A stretch of 64,000 nucleotides of DNA from Candidatus Eremiobacterota bacterium (GCA_031082125.1 JAVHLM010000002.1:175012-239011); one strand, 5' to 3'. Positions 52,367 through 60,190 are shown, numbered from the stretch's first letter. The notes: a model not told the origin generated them from the letters alone. Numbers and translations: made by a program.

Positions 52367-53128
52367 ATGAGCGTGATGGCCAGACTTCTGGAGCGCCTGA
52401 GAGGAAGAGAGCTCACCTCCCAGGAGCGTGAGAACCTGGGAGAGATAGAAAGAGAGATATGTACCCCCATTGCCGTGTGGTCCCTTATCAGCATAGTGCT
52501 TTTTTGCCTTCTGGCCTCAACGGAGTGGCGCTTTGTCGGGGAAGCGATGCTCGCCCTCGCCCTGTACCTTGTCTATGGCGCCATGAAGATCAGGAGGGCA
52601 GGCAGGGAGAAACTCCACGCCATTGAAGAGCTTCTCAGGGGCCGGCAGATTCTCTTCCGGACGGATATGGGAAGGAAGATTGCCCGCCAGTGCGTGGTAA
52701 TTTTTTCGGTGACCGCCATTTTCTTCTCCTGCCTCGTGATAATGAACGCGGCGGTGTGGAAAGTGCCTCTCTGGGGGAGGTTCCTTCTTGCGTGGGGAAG
52801 AGCTTCCACGGAACTCAAGGTCGATCTGCTCGCCATCCTGTTCTCCGCCCTCATGTCAGCGGTGGTGATTGTGCTGGGAATTCTGAGGGTAGCGCAGATG
52901 AGCAACATCATAATCACCGATGATGGCCTCCTGATTAGTGATTCATTCTTCTCATGGAAAGAGATCCAGGCAGCCCACGTGGAGTACTTCTTCGGAAGGC
53001 CCGTTGACCTGGTGGTAGAAACCTGCGGGGGATCGAGGATCAGGATCCAGCTCTCACGGTTTCACATAGGGAGAGAGAAAGCCGATGAGCTTGTGACTCT
53101 CATCAATGCCCGCTCAAGGCACTCCTAG
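52367..53128 (+). CDS. Membrane protein with bacterial-PH-like domain
   Basis: The 253-residue protein has about four hydrophobic segments (about residues 34-50, 57-74, 109-127 and 150-172), followed by a ~70-residue C-terminal beta-rich domain (NIIITDDGLLISDSFFSWKEI, then IRIQLSRFHIG) that resembles a bPH domain on the cytoplasmic side. A related architecture is encoded at 53730-54371. It continues the TPR-kinase cluster after 27 bp. Function is unknown. Confidence 0.68.
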   Translation: MSVMARLLERLRGRELTSQERENLGEIEREICTPIAVWSLISIVLFCLLASTEWRFVGEAMLALALYLVYGAMKIRRAGREKLHAIEELLRGRQILFRTDMGRKIARQCVVIFSVTAIFFSCLVIMNAAVWKVPLWGRFLLAWGRASTELKVDLLAILFSALMSAVVIVLGILRVAQMSNIIITDDGLLISDSFFSWKEIQAAHVEYFFGRPVDLVVETCGGSRIRIQLSRFHIGREKADELVTLINARSRHS

Positions 53129-53505
53129 CGGGGGGTGACGACGATCTTCTTCTGCCCTTCATTGAGGGTAATAGAAGCTTCCAGTACCTTCTTTGCATCG
53201 TCGAGAGGTATGTACTCCACATCATCTTTTTTCAGCAGGATGGTCTGGCAGCTCTTTTTTAAGACGGTGAGCACTTTCTTCCTCTCGTCGTAAGAGTATT
53301 TGAGGTCCATTTTCTCCGCCAGAAGCGTGAGGGGAAGGTAATAGACCGAGTCCTTCTTGATATATTTGCCCACCACCTCGTCCTTGAAGAGTACCTGGGG
53401 GAGCAGGAGCTTCCCCGGGGGTTCCGGCGGCGAGGGATCCTGTGCCTGTGCCTTGAGGCCCAGGCACAGGGTGAGGATGACAATTGCGCAAAGATACCGT
53501 GTCAT
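53125..53505 (-). CDS. Secreted protein with copper-amine-oxidase-N-like repeat
   Basis: The 126-residue protein has a signal peptide (LCAIVILTLCLGLKAQAQ). The mature part resembles the copper amine oxidase N-terminal (stalk) domain: a YLPLTLLAEKMDLKYSYDERKKVLTV unit, then a shorter related unit (EYIPLDDAKKVLEAS). These small domains often stand alone in secreted proteins and are not catalytic. AAGGAG upstream sets ATG 53505 over the longer open frame. It overlaps the preceding gene by 4 bp at the 3' ends. Confidence 0.66.
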   Translation of the reverse strand: MTRYLCAIVILTLCLGLKAQAQDPSPPEPPGKLLLPQVLFKDEVVGKYIKKDSVYYLPLTLLAEKMDLKYSYDERKKVLTVLKKSCQTILLKKDDVEYIPLDDAKKVLEASITLNEGQKKIVVTPR

Positions 53506-53569
53506 AGAGATCACTCCTTGCATAGTCTGGAGGAGATCTTTCTCTTTCCCCGGCGGAAATCCCTCCTCA

Positions 53570-53622
53570 TTGATTTTTAGGGGGCTTTGTGGTATAGTAT
53601 TCCTGTATTGGAAAGTCTCCAA
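53570..53622. promoter_or_regulatory. Overlapping divergent promoters
   Basis: Plus strand: TTGATT (53570-53575), 17 bp, TATAGT (53593-53598) with a preceding TGG. Minus strand: TTGGAG (53617-53622), 17 bp, TACTAT (53594-53599). The two -10 boxes share five base pairs, so polymerase can use only one at a time. They would drive the bPH-like gene at 53730 and the secreted gene ending at 53505. Confidence 0.55.
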
Positions 53623-53729
53623 AGGATAAGGGGCTTTTTCTTTTATACTCAGGAGCATCAATGATACTGCTGTGATAAACCTGAGCCACAGGGTTTACTA
53701 TATGCATAAGTATAAGAGGAGTGAGAGCG

Positions 53730-54371
53730 GTGAGCAGGGAGGAAACAGGGCAGGGAGGCCAGGACACCGGCAGGCCCAAGGTGGGCGCTGACCTCAGCCA
53801 GGCGGATTCCTGGATCGAGGAGCATTTCAAGCCCAAGGAAGACGGCACTTTCAAGGCCTCGGAGGTCTCAGAGGATGATCTTCTCAAGGCAAGGACAAAG
53901 AGAAAGCGTTTTGACGGCGGCATCACCAGCGAGCTGAAGACCATATTCTTCCTTTTTCTCACTGCAGCCCTGGCCCTTATCGCCGCGGGGCTCTACTTTA
54001 TCCTCGTGGAAAAGAAGGTTAATATCTCGATATGTGTTTTTATCGGCGCCCTGGTATTGCTTGTGCTGCCCGTGCTCTACGGTTTATCCAACAGGAACAA
54101 CTTTGTCGTCGTCACGCCCGAGTGCCTCATGGTGGGCCGCGGTGAAGCCGTGAGCTCCATCGTCTGGAGTGACATCACCAGCGTGAGGGAGTCAGGTGCG
54201 AAGCGGCGCACTTTCCGCTCCGTCACTCTTGAGGACAGGACGGGCCGCAAAATCAACATCAGCAGCGTGGTATTTCCCAAATATGATCTCTTCCTGGGAC
54301 TTCTCAGGATGGCCAAACGGTTCTACGAGGAAGGCGGAAAGAAAGGTAAGAAGAAGCAGGAGAGGGATTGA
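53730..54371 (+). CDS. Membrane protein with bacterial-PH-like domain, second copy
   Basis: The 213-residue protein has a hydrophilic N-terminus (1-65), two membrane segments (about 71-90 and 98-117) and a C-terminal bPH-like beta domain (NFVVVTPECLMVGRG, IVWSDITSVRE, VTLEDRTGRKINI) with a Lys-rich tail. The layout echoes the gene at 52367. GTG 53730 is chosen because AAGAGGA lies ~9 bp upstream; GTG 53721 would have no spacing. The HD-GYP gene follows 16 bp later. Function is unknown. Confidence 0.66.
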   Translation: MSREETGQGGQDTGRPKVGADLSQADSWIEEHFKPKEDGTFKASEVSEDDLLKARTKRKRFDGGITSELKTIFFLFLTAALALIAAGLYFILVEKKVNISICVFIGALVLLVLPVLYGLSNRNNFVVVTPECLMVGRGEAVSSIVWSDITSVRESGAKRRTFRSVTLEDRTGRKINISSVVFPKYDLFLGLLRMAKRFYEEGGKKGKKKQERD

Positions 54372-54387
54372 AGTGAGGAGCATACCG

Positions 54388-55689
54388 ATGAGCAAAAAGA
54401 TGGAAGAAGGATTTCTCAAGATTCTGAAAAGGATAAACACGGCCCATAGCGATCTTCGCGAGACGTCCCGCGAGATCATGGAGTTTATGATAGATGTGTT
54501 CGGCGCCGACAAGGCAGAGATTGCCGTATTCAGGGAAGATTTTGACATCCATACCATGGAGCTCACCGAGGAGGGGGCTGTGAGGTTCAGGCTCAAGTGG
54601 GGTTACCGCAGAGAGCAGTGGAAAATGCTCGAGGAGTCGGGGATCCTTCTCTTGAGCACCCGCTTTGCCCTGGAGTTCAAGGAGTCAAAGGTGGTGACGG
54701 ATACCAGTGAGGAGCAGGAGGAGGCCAGGAAGCTCTCCGACTACCTGGGCACCGGGTCGTGGATGAATTACATTCTCGTGTTAAACGAGAAGGTGCTGGC
54801 CAACATCCACCTGGACAAGAAAGAACATGGCTATTACCGCAAAAAGGATCTCAGGAGGCTCGAGTACCTCTCGCAGCTCCTCGTGACAGCCATCAACCTC
54901 TCGCAGATGTGGGAGCGGGAGCGCACACTCATGATTAATTTCATCCAGTCCCTCAACAAGGCTCTCGAGGTGAGGGATGAATACACGGCAGGCCACGTAG
55001 AGCGCGTGGGCTTTTATTCCAGGGTCCTCGCTTCCACGGTGGGGATGAGTGATCAGGAGATAGAGCATGTCCAGACGGCGGCAATCCTCCATGATATCGG
55101 GAAAATAGGAATCGCTGACAGTGTCCTCAAGAAGAAGGCGGGGCTCTCGTGGGAGGAAAAGGAGGTCATCCGCAAGCATGTGCCCCTCACGGACGAGATT
55201 TTTGAGAACCTTCACCACCTTGACGAGGCCCGGAAAATTGCCCGCTATCACCATGAGACCTTTGACGGGAAAGGGTACGTCATGGGCCTTAAAGGCGAGG
55301 AGATCCCTGTAGGTTCGAAGATCCTCGCCATCGCCGATGCCTTTGATGCAATGACGAGCGACCGCCCTTACCGGAAGGCCTTCACCGTGGAGGAGGCCCT
55401 CACCATCCTTAATGATCCCAACATCACCCAGTGGGACAAGCATCTCATAGGCCTCTTCGACAGCTTTCTCCACGGTGATGAATTCCTCAGGCTCGCCGAG
55501 GAGCGCGGCATGATAAAATACACCGATGAAGAGAGAATCTTTTACGACAGGGAATCATCGATTCTGCGCTTCAGGGACCTCGGGAAATTCTTCCAGGGGA
55601 CTCCCACCTTAGAAGCCCGCTTCAGGAAAAAGAAAAAGATGGGCCGGGGCGGGAAGATAAAAATATCAGAGGTAAGCCGTATACGGTAA
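54388..55689 (+). CDS. GAF-HD-GYP-type protein
   Basis: The 433-residue protein has a GAF-like N-terminal domain (~20-175) and a C-terminal HD-GYP domain. HD-GYP enzymes hydrolyse c-di-GMP. The HD pair is intact (ILHDIGK, H235-D236) and HHETFDGKGY is present, but GYP is GYV (296-298). DAFDAMTSDRPYRKA is family text. Activity is possible because the metal ligands are kept; the GYP change may alter specificity. GAGGAG lies 7 bp before ATG 54388, which sets the start inside a longer open frame. Confidence 0.88.
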   Translation: MSKKMEEGFLKILKRINTAHSDLRETSREIMEFMIDVFGADKAEIAVFREDFDIHTMELTEEGAVRFRLKWGYRREQWKMLEESGILLLSTRFALEFKESKVVTDTSEEQEEARKLSDYLGTGSWMNYILVLNEKVLANIHLDKKEHGYYRKKDLRRLEYLSQLLVTAINLSQMWERERTLMINFIQSLNKALEVRDEYTAGHVERVGFYSRVLASTVGMSDQEIEHVQTAAILHDIGKIGIADSVLKKKAGLSWEEKEVIRKHVPLTDEIFENLHHLDEARKIARYHHETFDGKGYVMGLKGEEIPVGSKILAIADAFDAMTSDRPYRKAFTVEEALTILNDPNITQWDKHLIGLFDSFLHGDEFLRLAEERGMIKYTDEERIFYDRESSILRFRDLGKFFQGTPTLEARFRKKKKMGRGGKIKISEVSRIR

Positions 55690-55699
55690 CCCTCTGATA
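55664..55699. terminator. Bidirectional terminator between convergent genes
   Basis: Perfect 9-bp arms TATCAGAGG (55664-55672) and CCTCTGATA (55691-55699) enclose the palindrome CCGTATACGG (55677-55686). On the minus strand it is followed by TTTTTATC; on the plus strand a CTCTTTTT tract comes ~12 bp later. The left arm lies inside the HD-GYP coding end. Confidence 0.7.
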
Positions 55700-55727
55700 G
55701 TATCTCCGCTCTTTTTCCATGACGCCG

Positions 55728-56435
55728 CTATGCGGGCACCTTTGCCTTTACTTCAATGAGCTCCTGGGTGAAGAGGTTGTGGCCCTCCATCACCGTTGAC
55801 TGGAAATTCGAGGTAAAGCTCGAGTTGATCATTGATTTCACCAGGAAGCCTTCCTTGTGGGCAAAAAGGATCTCTCCCGTGGTCTTGATTGAGTACTTGA
55901 TGGTATTGACACGGTCCGGCGCAATTATGTCAAGGTTTGCCTCCTCTGAAGCCACGCTTATCTTTGCGCACTGATAGGTTCCATGGGTCTCGAAGCCCTG
56001 GAGGGTGAAGGTGCGCATCTGCCTCACGGGTTGAGGAAGGCCGGGAAGCTCCACGTCGGTGCTGTCCTGCCAGGTATCGCCTTCCTTGAGGGCGCCGTCG
56101 GGAAAGTTCACGATTCCCTGGAATCCTATTCCCGATGCCTCAAGAATGATGCCCCTGGTGTCCATGAGCACGTAGATAATCTGCTTTTTATTAAGCACGC
56201 CTATCATCTGCGCCTCCATGGGGATTGAAACGGGGGTGCTTCTGTAGATGATATGGGCCTTTTCCCCGTCCTCTATCTCAAGAATGCGCTGATCAATCTC
56301 GATTTCCCACGCAGCATTCTGCGTGCCGATGTCCCTCCCCTTTTCCAGGTCCCTTGCCTTGTTCTTTATCTCTGTTTTTGAGCGGTATGTGATGACCTGG
56401 CCCTTGTCAAAGAGATTCCTGAGAATGACTTCCAT
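55728..56435 (-). CDS. Unrecognised soluble protein
   Basis: The 235-residue protein has no signal peptide or membrane span. It looks beta-rich, with alternating polar and hydrophobic strands such as GQVITYRSKTEIKNKA, HIIYRSTPVSIPMEAQ, FQGIVNFPDGALKEGDTW and KTTGEILFAHKEGFLVKS. The text faintly recalls DUF6263-like proteins, but that family is usually exported, and I would not assign it. The RRM gene lies 26 bp upstream on the same strand. Function is unknown. Confidence 0.65.
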   Translation of the reverse strand: MEVILRNLFDKGQVITYRSKTEIKNKARDLEKGRDIGTQNAAWEIEIDQRILEIEDGEKAHIIYRSTPVSIPMEAQMIGVLNKKQIIYVLMDTRGIILEASGIGFQGIVNFPDGALKEGDTWQDSTDVELPGLPQPVRQMRTFTLQGFETHGTYQCAKISVASEEANLDIIAPDRVNTIKYSIKTTGEILFAHKEGFLVKSMINSSFTSNFQSTVMEGHNLFTQELIEVKAKVPA

Positions 56436-56461
56436 CGTGTGCTCTCCTTTCGTAGCGAACC

Positions 56462-56719
56462 CTACTTCTTTTTTCTCTCCTTGGCGTAATCCACCTTGAG
56501 TTTCCGCGATGAAAACTCGTAGTTGTTGAACTTCGCAATGGCCTCACCGGCCTCCTCGTCGGCTGAGAACTCGACGAAGGCAAAGCCTTTTGAGGCTCCC
56601 GTCGAGGGGTCCCGGGCGAGCTTCACTTCCGTGACTTTTCCGATGCCGGAAAAAAGCTCCTCTATATGACCTTCCGTGAGTTCATAGGGAAGATTTCCCA
56701 CATATACTTTTCTTTTCAT
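56462..56719 (-). CDS. Small RRM RNA-binding protein
   Basis: The 85-residue protein is a single RNA recognition motif with RNP2 (VYVGNLPY) and RNP1 (KGFAFVEF), ending in a basic tail (KERKKK). Bacterial single-RRM proteins of this size (Rbp type) bind single-stranded RNA and are often cold-induced. GGAGG lies just before the ATG at 56719. Confidence 0.94.
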   Translation of the reverse strand: MKRKVYVGNLPYELTEGHIEELFSGIGKVTEVKLARDPSTGASKGFAFVEFSADEEAGEAIAKFNNYEFSSRKLKVDYAKERKKK

Positions 56720-56833
56720 GATCTCCTCCCGATGCAGAGTTTCCTTTAGGTAGTTCTCACACTGGAAGATATTATCCTTCTTGGTGCCCTCCCCGGTTCC
56801 CCCGGTATGGGCACTGGCGTCAAGAGGGGGGGC

Positions 56834-57475
56834 TCATTGAGGGAAAATGCTCCCAATGAGAGGGACGAGTTCCCAAGGGGACCTGACTGAATGGTCAGGG
56901 GCAGCCTTGAGGAGCTTTTCCAGGGTGTTCCACCCGTAAAGAACGGCAATATTTTTTATGCCAAGGGCTCTTGATGAGGTGATGTCCATCACCGTGTCGC
57001 CGATCATTACCGCTTCATGGGATTCTCTGCCCAAGGTGGTGAGGACAAGCCCGATCTTGCTCTTTTTCTCGCTGGTCCCCTCGTCACCTCCCGAGATCAA
57101 GGCGAAGAGGTTTTCGAGTCCCTCAAGGGAAAGCTTTTTCCTGATATCGCTGCTTTTTGTAGTCGAGGCGATGGCAAGGGTATAACGGCCCGCCATGTCG
57201 GCGATGACTTCTTTTATGTCGGGGAAGAGAGGGATGGTATTGTAGTCGGTGAGGGATGCCTGGTACTCAAGGAGGGCCGGGATGTCCTCTTCAGGGAAAC
57301 CAAGGTTCAGGAAGTTGTTTTCCCAGGCTGAGTCATACCATTCCCGGAATTCCTGGAGGGTGCCGCAGGGGAAGGTCCGCCCGAAATGCTCTGTCATGAG
57401 GCGGTAATTCCTGAAATAGAAGGGGCATGAGTCTACTATGACGCCGTCAAAATCAAAAATGACCAGTCCTGCCAT
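56834..57475 (-). CDS. HAD-family phosphatase
   Basis: The 213-residue HAD hydrolase has motif I IFDFDGVIVDS (nucleophile Asp8, acid Asp10), motif II (IASTTKSSD), motif III Lys (EKKSKIG) and motif IV MIGDTVMDI. The helical cap between residues 15 and 85 places it with beta-phosphoglucomutase/phosphoglycolate-phosphatase-like enzymes. The substrate is unknown. It lies 64 bp after the Fe-S protein gene on the same strand and may be the last gene of that cluster. Confidence 0.88.
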   Translation of the reverse strand: MAGLVIFDFDGVIVDSCPFYFRNYRLMTEHFGRTFPCGTLQEFREWYDSAWENNFLNLGFPEEDIPALLEYQASLTDYNTIPLFPDIKEVIADMAGRYTLAIASTTKSSDIRKKLSLEGLENLFALISGGDEGTSEKKSKIGLVLTTLGRESHEAVMIGDTVMDITSSRALGIKNIAVLYGWNTLEKLLKAAPDHSVRSPWELVPLIGSIFPQ

Positions 57476-57539
57476 GGAACCACCTTCCCCGGAGTGAGTA
57501 GTGTGCAGGTACTTCGTGGCGCACCGGTAAACCCCTTTT

Positions 57540-58238
57540 TCAGCCTATCCAGAGCCCTTCAAGCCTCACCTGGATCCCCTCGGCCGTCTTGCTGAGGTAG
57601 TTGACGAGGCCGCTGTGGCGCCACTGGAGCATGCACATCCTGGGCTGGAAGTAATAGCGCATCCCTATCTTTATCTCTGTGCGCGTCTCATGGATCAGTC
57701 CCTCGTAGCCCTCGGCGGAGTAGTACCCCAGGTCCTTGTAACCTTCGCTTCGCGGCTTGAGGGGGCCGGTGACGCACCAGACGATGACTCCCGTGGTGCT
57801 GTCCACGTTGCTCACTATGCCGCAATGGGTGATGGGGCAGCCGCATGACATTCCCAGAGGCCTCCCGATGAGGGTGTCACCGATTTGCACGGAGAGCTCC
57901 CTCGTCCTCATAGGATTCCGCGGGATTATGATCTCACGGGGTCCCGGGTCCTCGGGAAAATGCTCAAGGTAGAAATCAAAGTCCCTTCCCAGGCTGTCGC
58001 GCCATTTTTCGGCGCTCTCCGCATAGAGGTATCTCCCGTCACCGGCGGGGCTTGCTTCGGCAGGGGCGGCAGGGCTTTTTACGGTTTCTTCCGGCTTTAC
58101 CGAGAAGCTTTCCTTTGAGAGGTGGATGCAGCGCTTGATAAGGTCAGGTTTTTCATCAAGCTTCTCCGAGAGATCGCTGCAGAGCCTGTAGCCGCACAGC
58201 CCGCAATCCAGCCCCGGAAGTCCTTTACGTAGCTCCAT
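57540..58238 (-). CDS. Four-Cys Fe-S protein with conserved Cys-rich C-terminal domain
   Basis: The 232-residue protein opens with CxxCxxxxC...C (C12, C15, C20, C37), the 4Fe-4S pattern of the Fe-S domain found in RnfB and the corrinoid Fe-S protein large subunit. A Pro/Ala linker follows (~48-70), then a C-terminal domain with a second cysteine group (C132, C134, C139 in MSCGCPITHCG) and CMLQWRHSG. The C-terminal domain is not the barrel of the corrinoid protein, so this is no acetyl-CoA synthase subunit. It is the last member of the Rrf2-ABC-GTPase cluster and probably the target or electron partner of those ATPases; that is inference. Confidence 0.78.
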   Translation of the reverse strand: MELRKGLPGLDCGLCGYRLCSDLSEKLDEKPDLIKRCIHLSKESFSVKPEETVKSPAAPAEASPAGDGRYLYAESAEKWRDSLGRDFDFYLEHFPEDPGPREIIIPRNPMRTRELSVQIGDTLIGRPLGMSCGCPITHCGIVSNVDSTTGVIVWCVTGPLKPRSEGYKDLGYYSAEGYEGLIHETRTEIKIGMRYYFQPRMCMLQWRHSGLVNYLSKTAEGIQVRLEGLWIG

Positions 58239-58265
58239 ACGAGTGCTCCTTTCCCCTGCTGTTCT

Positions 58266-58967
58266 TTATTCCCCACGGTAAAACATCTGGTTTTCCAGCG
58301 ACCGCACGACGCCAAAATGCGACTGCCACCCTATCTCCTTTTTCCCCACGCAGATCGTGCAGGTGCCGACAGGGGGGCTTCCCCTCAGCAGCAGGAGCTG
58401 CCCCGCTTCAGGCGTTGCAATGAGGGCTTCCACAAGGGGATCGATGCCGATGCCGTGGAGGGCGTTGACTTCGCGGATCCTCACCTGCGGCGCCACATCC
58501 TGTATTCTTGCCCTGAAGACCTCCCTTTCCGCCTGGGAGACGCGGTCCACCTTGGTGACGACGGCTATATCAGCCAGCGAGAGCATAGGCCCCACCTTGA
58601 GGGGGAGATTGATGCCGCTCGTGGCTTCAAGGACCATGACACCCAGCCCCCCGTCCACGTAGGGAGAGCACCGCAGGCAGAGCCCTGCCGTCTCCACGAG
58701 CAGGATCGCGCAGCCTAGGCCCTCGGCCCATTTTATCGCGTCCCCGAGGACCATCACGTTGCAGTGATCAGGGCAGAGCTCCCCCGAATAGACCTTCCTG
58801 GTGGGGATACCGTAGTCCCTTGCTATCTCTTCATCCTCTTCTGCGTACTGCACGTCAACCTTCAGATATGCCGAAGAGCGGCCCTCTGCTTTCAGCTTCC
58901 TGATGAGGTGCTTCATCACCGCGGTTTTGCCCACGGTGGCAGGTCCTGCAAATATTGCCAGTTTCAT
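58266..58967 (-). CDS. HypB/UreG/CobW-like P-loop GTPase with paired cysteines
   Basis: The 233-residue P-loop protein has Walker A GPATVGKT (8-15), a switch-like ETAG (92-95) and TKVD (138-141) as the guanine-specificity motif. The layout matches the SIMIBI metallochaperone GTPases HypB and UreG, which deliver Ni. Cysteine pairs are C65/C69 (CPDHC, reminiscent of the UreG CPH site), C97/C100 (CLRC) and CTIC near the C-terminus. These could bind a metal or an Fe-S cluster. Its start overlaps the ABC gene by 4 bp and the Fe-S gene follows 27 bp later. The cargo is unknown. Confidence 0.82.
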   Translation of the reverse strand: MKLAIFAGPATVGKTAVMKHLIRKLKAEGRSSAYLKVDVQYAEEDEEIARDYGIPTRKVYSGELCPDHCNVMVLGDAIKWAEGLGCAILLVETAGLCLRCSPYVDGGLGVMVLEATSGINLPLKVGPMLSLADIAVVTKVDRVSQAEREVFRARIQDVAPQVRIREVNALHGIGIDPLVEALIATPEAGQLLLLRGSPPVGTCTICVGKKEIGWQSHFGVVRSLENQMFYRGE

Positions 58968-59749
58968 GCGAGTCCCTCCATATCTGAGACTGTGAGCCTT
59001 TCGCCGAACCGGATCTTCTCACGGAGCACCGCGAGGATATTGTCGAGCTTGATGACGGTGTGGAATATTTTCTTTTCCTCCTCGTCGGCCTCAAGAATCT
59101 TCATGATGGCGCCGTTTTTCATCACCACCCTTATATCGGCAAGGAGGGAGATTCTGGGATCATGGGTGACGAAGACAAAGATCTTCCGGAATTTTCTCAG
59201 GAGCTCCAGGGCCTTGGAGCGGTTGATCCCCGCGTTTTCCACCTCGTCGAGGAGTATGACGGGAGCCTCGCAGAGTATGGTGGCATCGGCGATGAGAAGG
59301 GCTCTGGTCTGCCCTCCCGAGAGCTCTGTCATCCTGTTGTCGATGATGATGGGCTCGCCGGTGAGCTGGTTGGCAAAACCGAGGGTTCTCTCCACTTTTT
59401 CCGAGACACAGGTTTTGTCATGGGAGCGGATCCGTGCGTGGGTTTCGAGAAAGTCCTTGACGGGAAGGTCGGAAAGAAATGTCGTGTGCTGCGTGATGTG
59501 TGCCACAGGGTGCATTGAGGGATCATCACGGAATTCAGGCGGCGCCACGAGGCCATTGATGAGAATCTTCCTTCCCGTGGGCGTGGTGCCGTCGGCAAAA
59601 AGCTCAATATCGTTGATCAATGTCGTTTTCCCGGAACCTGTAGGGCCGACAATGCTCACTACCGTGCCCATTTTAAGCTCAAGGCGCTGTACAGGCTCGA
59701 TCTCTCCTGATTTGTTTTTGCCCCCCAGTATGGTGATGGTGTCAATCAT
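58964..59749 (-). CDS. ABC-type ATPase without a partner permease
   Basis: The 261-residue protein has Walker A GPTGSGKT (35-42), a Q-loop region (AHITQHTTF), the signature LSGGQ (143-147) and Walker B VILLDE (164-169), with the switch His in FVTHDPR. It is an intact ABC nucleotide-binding domain. No membrane permease or binding protein lies nearby, so it is probably a soluble, non-transport ABC ATPase or one that pairs with a distant gene. It is coupled to the GTPase by a 4-bp overlap. A C-terminal ~45-residue extension follows the core. Confidence 0.84.
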   Translation of the reverse strand: MIDTITILGGKNKSGEIEPVQRLELKMGTVVSIVGPTGSGKTTLINDIELFADGTTPTGRKILINGLVAPPEFRDDPSMHPVAHITQHTTFLSDLPVKDFLETHARIRSHDKTCVSEKVERTLGFANQLTGEPIIIDNRMTELSGGQTRALLIADATILCEAPVILLDEVENAGINRSKALELLRKFRKIFVFVTHDPRISLLADIRVVMKNGAIMKILEADEEEKKIFHTVIKLDNILAVLREKIRFGERLTVSDMEGLA

Positions 59750-59776
59750 GGCAGTACCTCTCTTTCCGGTGCGTCT

Positions 59777-60178
59777 TTACACTACGTCGGCCAGGGTGGT
59801 GCACTCAAGCTTTGATGCCACCATATCCCTTATTCCCCTGAACAGATCCACAAGGGCCCGCTCCTTCTCTATAGGCGTGCGCCCATAAAAATACACGCTT
59901 ACTGATTCGGTAGGAGCAAGGGCCCCGTCGATCAGTCTTATGATTTCCGCGATGGTGATGGATTCTCTCCGCTTCGCGAGGCGGTACCCCCCGCCATGGC
60001 CCTTGCTGCTCTTCACATAGCCCCCTCTCTTGAGGGTAAGGAGTATCTGCTCCAGGAACTTGGAAGGGATATGCTGCGAGTCTGCAATGGTTTTTACGGA
60101 GATAAAGGCGTCGTCACCGCAGCGGGCAAGGTGGATAAGGGCCAGGAGGGCATATTCACTCTTGTTGGTGAGCTTCAT
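59777..60178 (-). CDS. Rrf2-family transcriptional regulator
   Basis: The 133-residue protein has the Rrf2 winged helix: MKLTNKSEYALLAL, IADSQHIPSKFLEQIL and the wing text GGYRLAK, followed by the TLADV end. IscR/NsrR-type members carry three cysteines in the region near 90-110; here that stretch (VSVYFYGRTPIEKE) has none. The only cysteines are C20 and one near residue 125, so a classical Fe-S sensor is unlikely. ATG 60178 starts the family text; the longer open frame runs through the operator. It heads the ABC-GTPase-Fe-S cluster and probably represses itself. Confidence 0.9.
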   Translation of the reverse strand: MKLTNKSEYALLALIHLARCGDDAFISVKTIADSQHIPSKFLEQILLTLKRGGYVKSSKGHGGGYRLAKRRESITIAEIIRLIDGALAPTESVSVYFYGRTPIEKERALVDLFRGIRDMVASKLECTTLADVV

Positions 60179-60190
60179 GGAATGGTCCTC

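Noticed and set aside
57540..58238. Assignment of the Fe-S protein as an acetyl-CoA synthase gamma subunit
   Set aside because: Only the N-terminal Cys motif matches; the protein is about half the length and lacks the corrinoid-protein barrel, and no other acetyl-CoA synthase genes are present.
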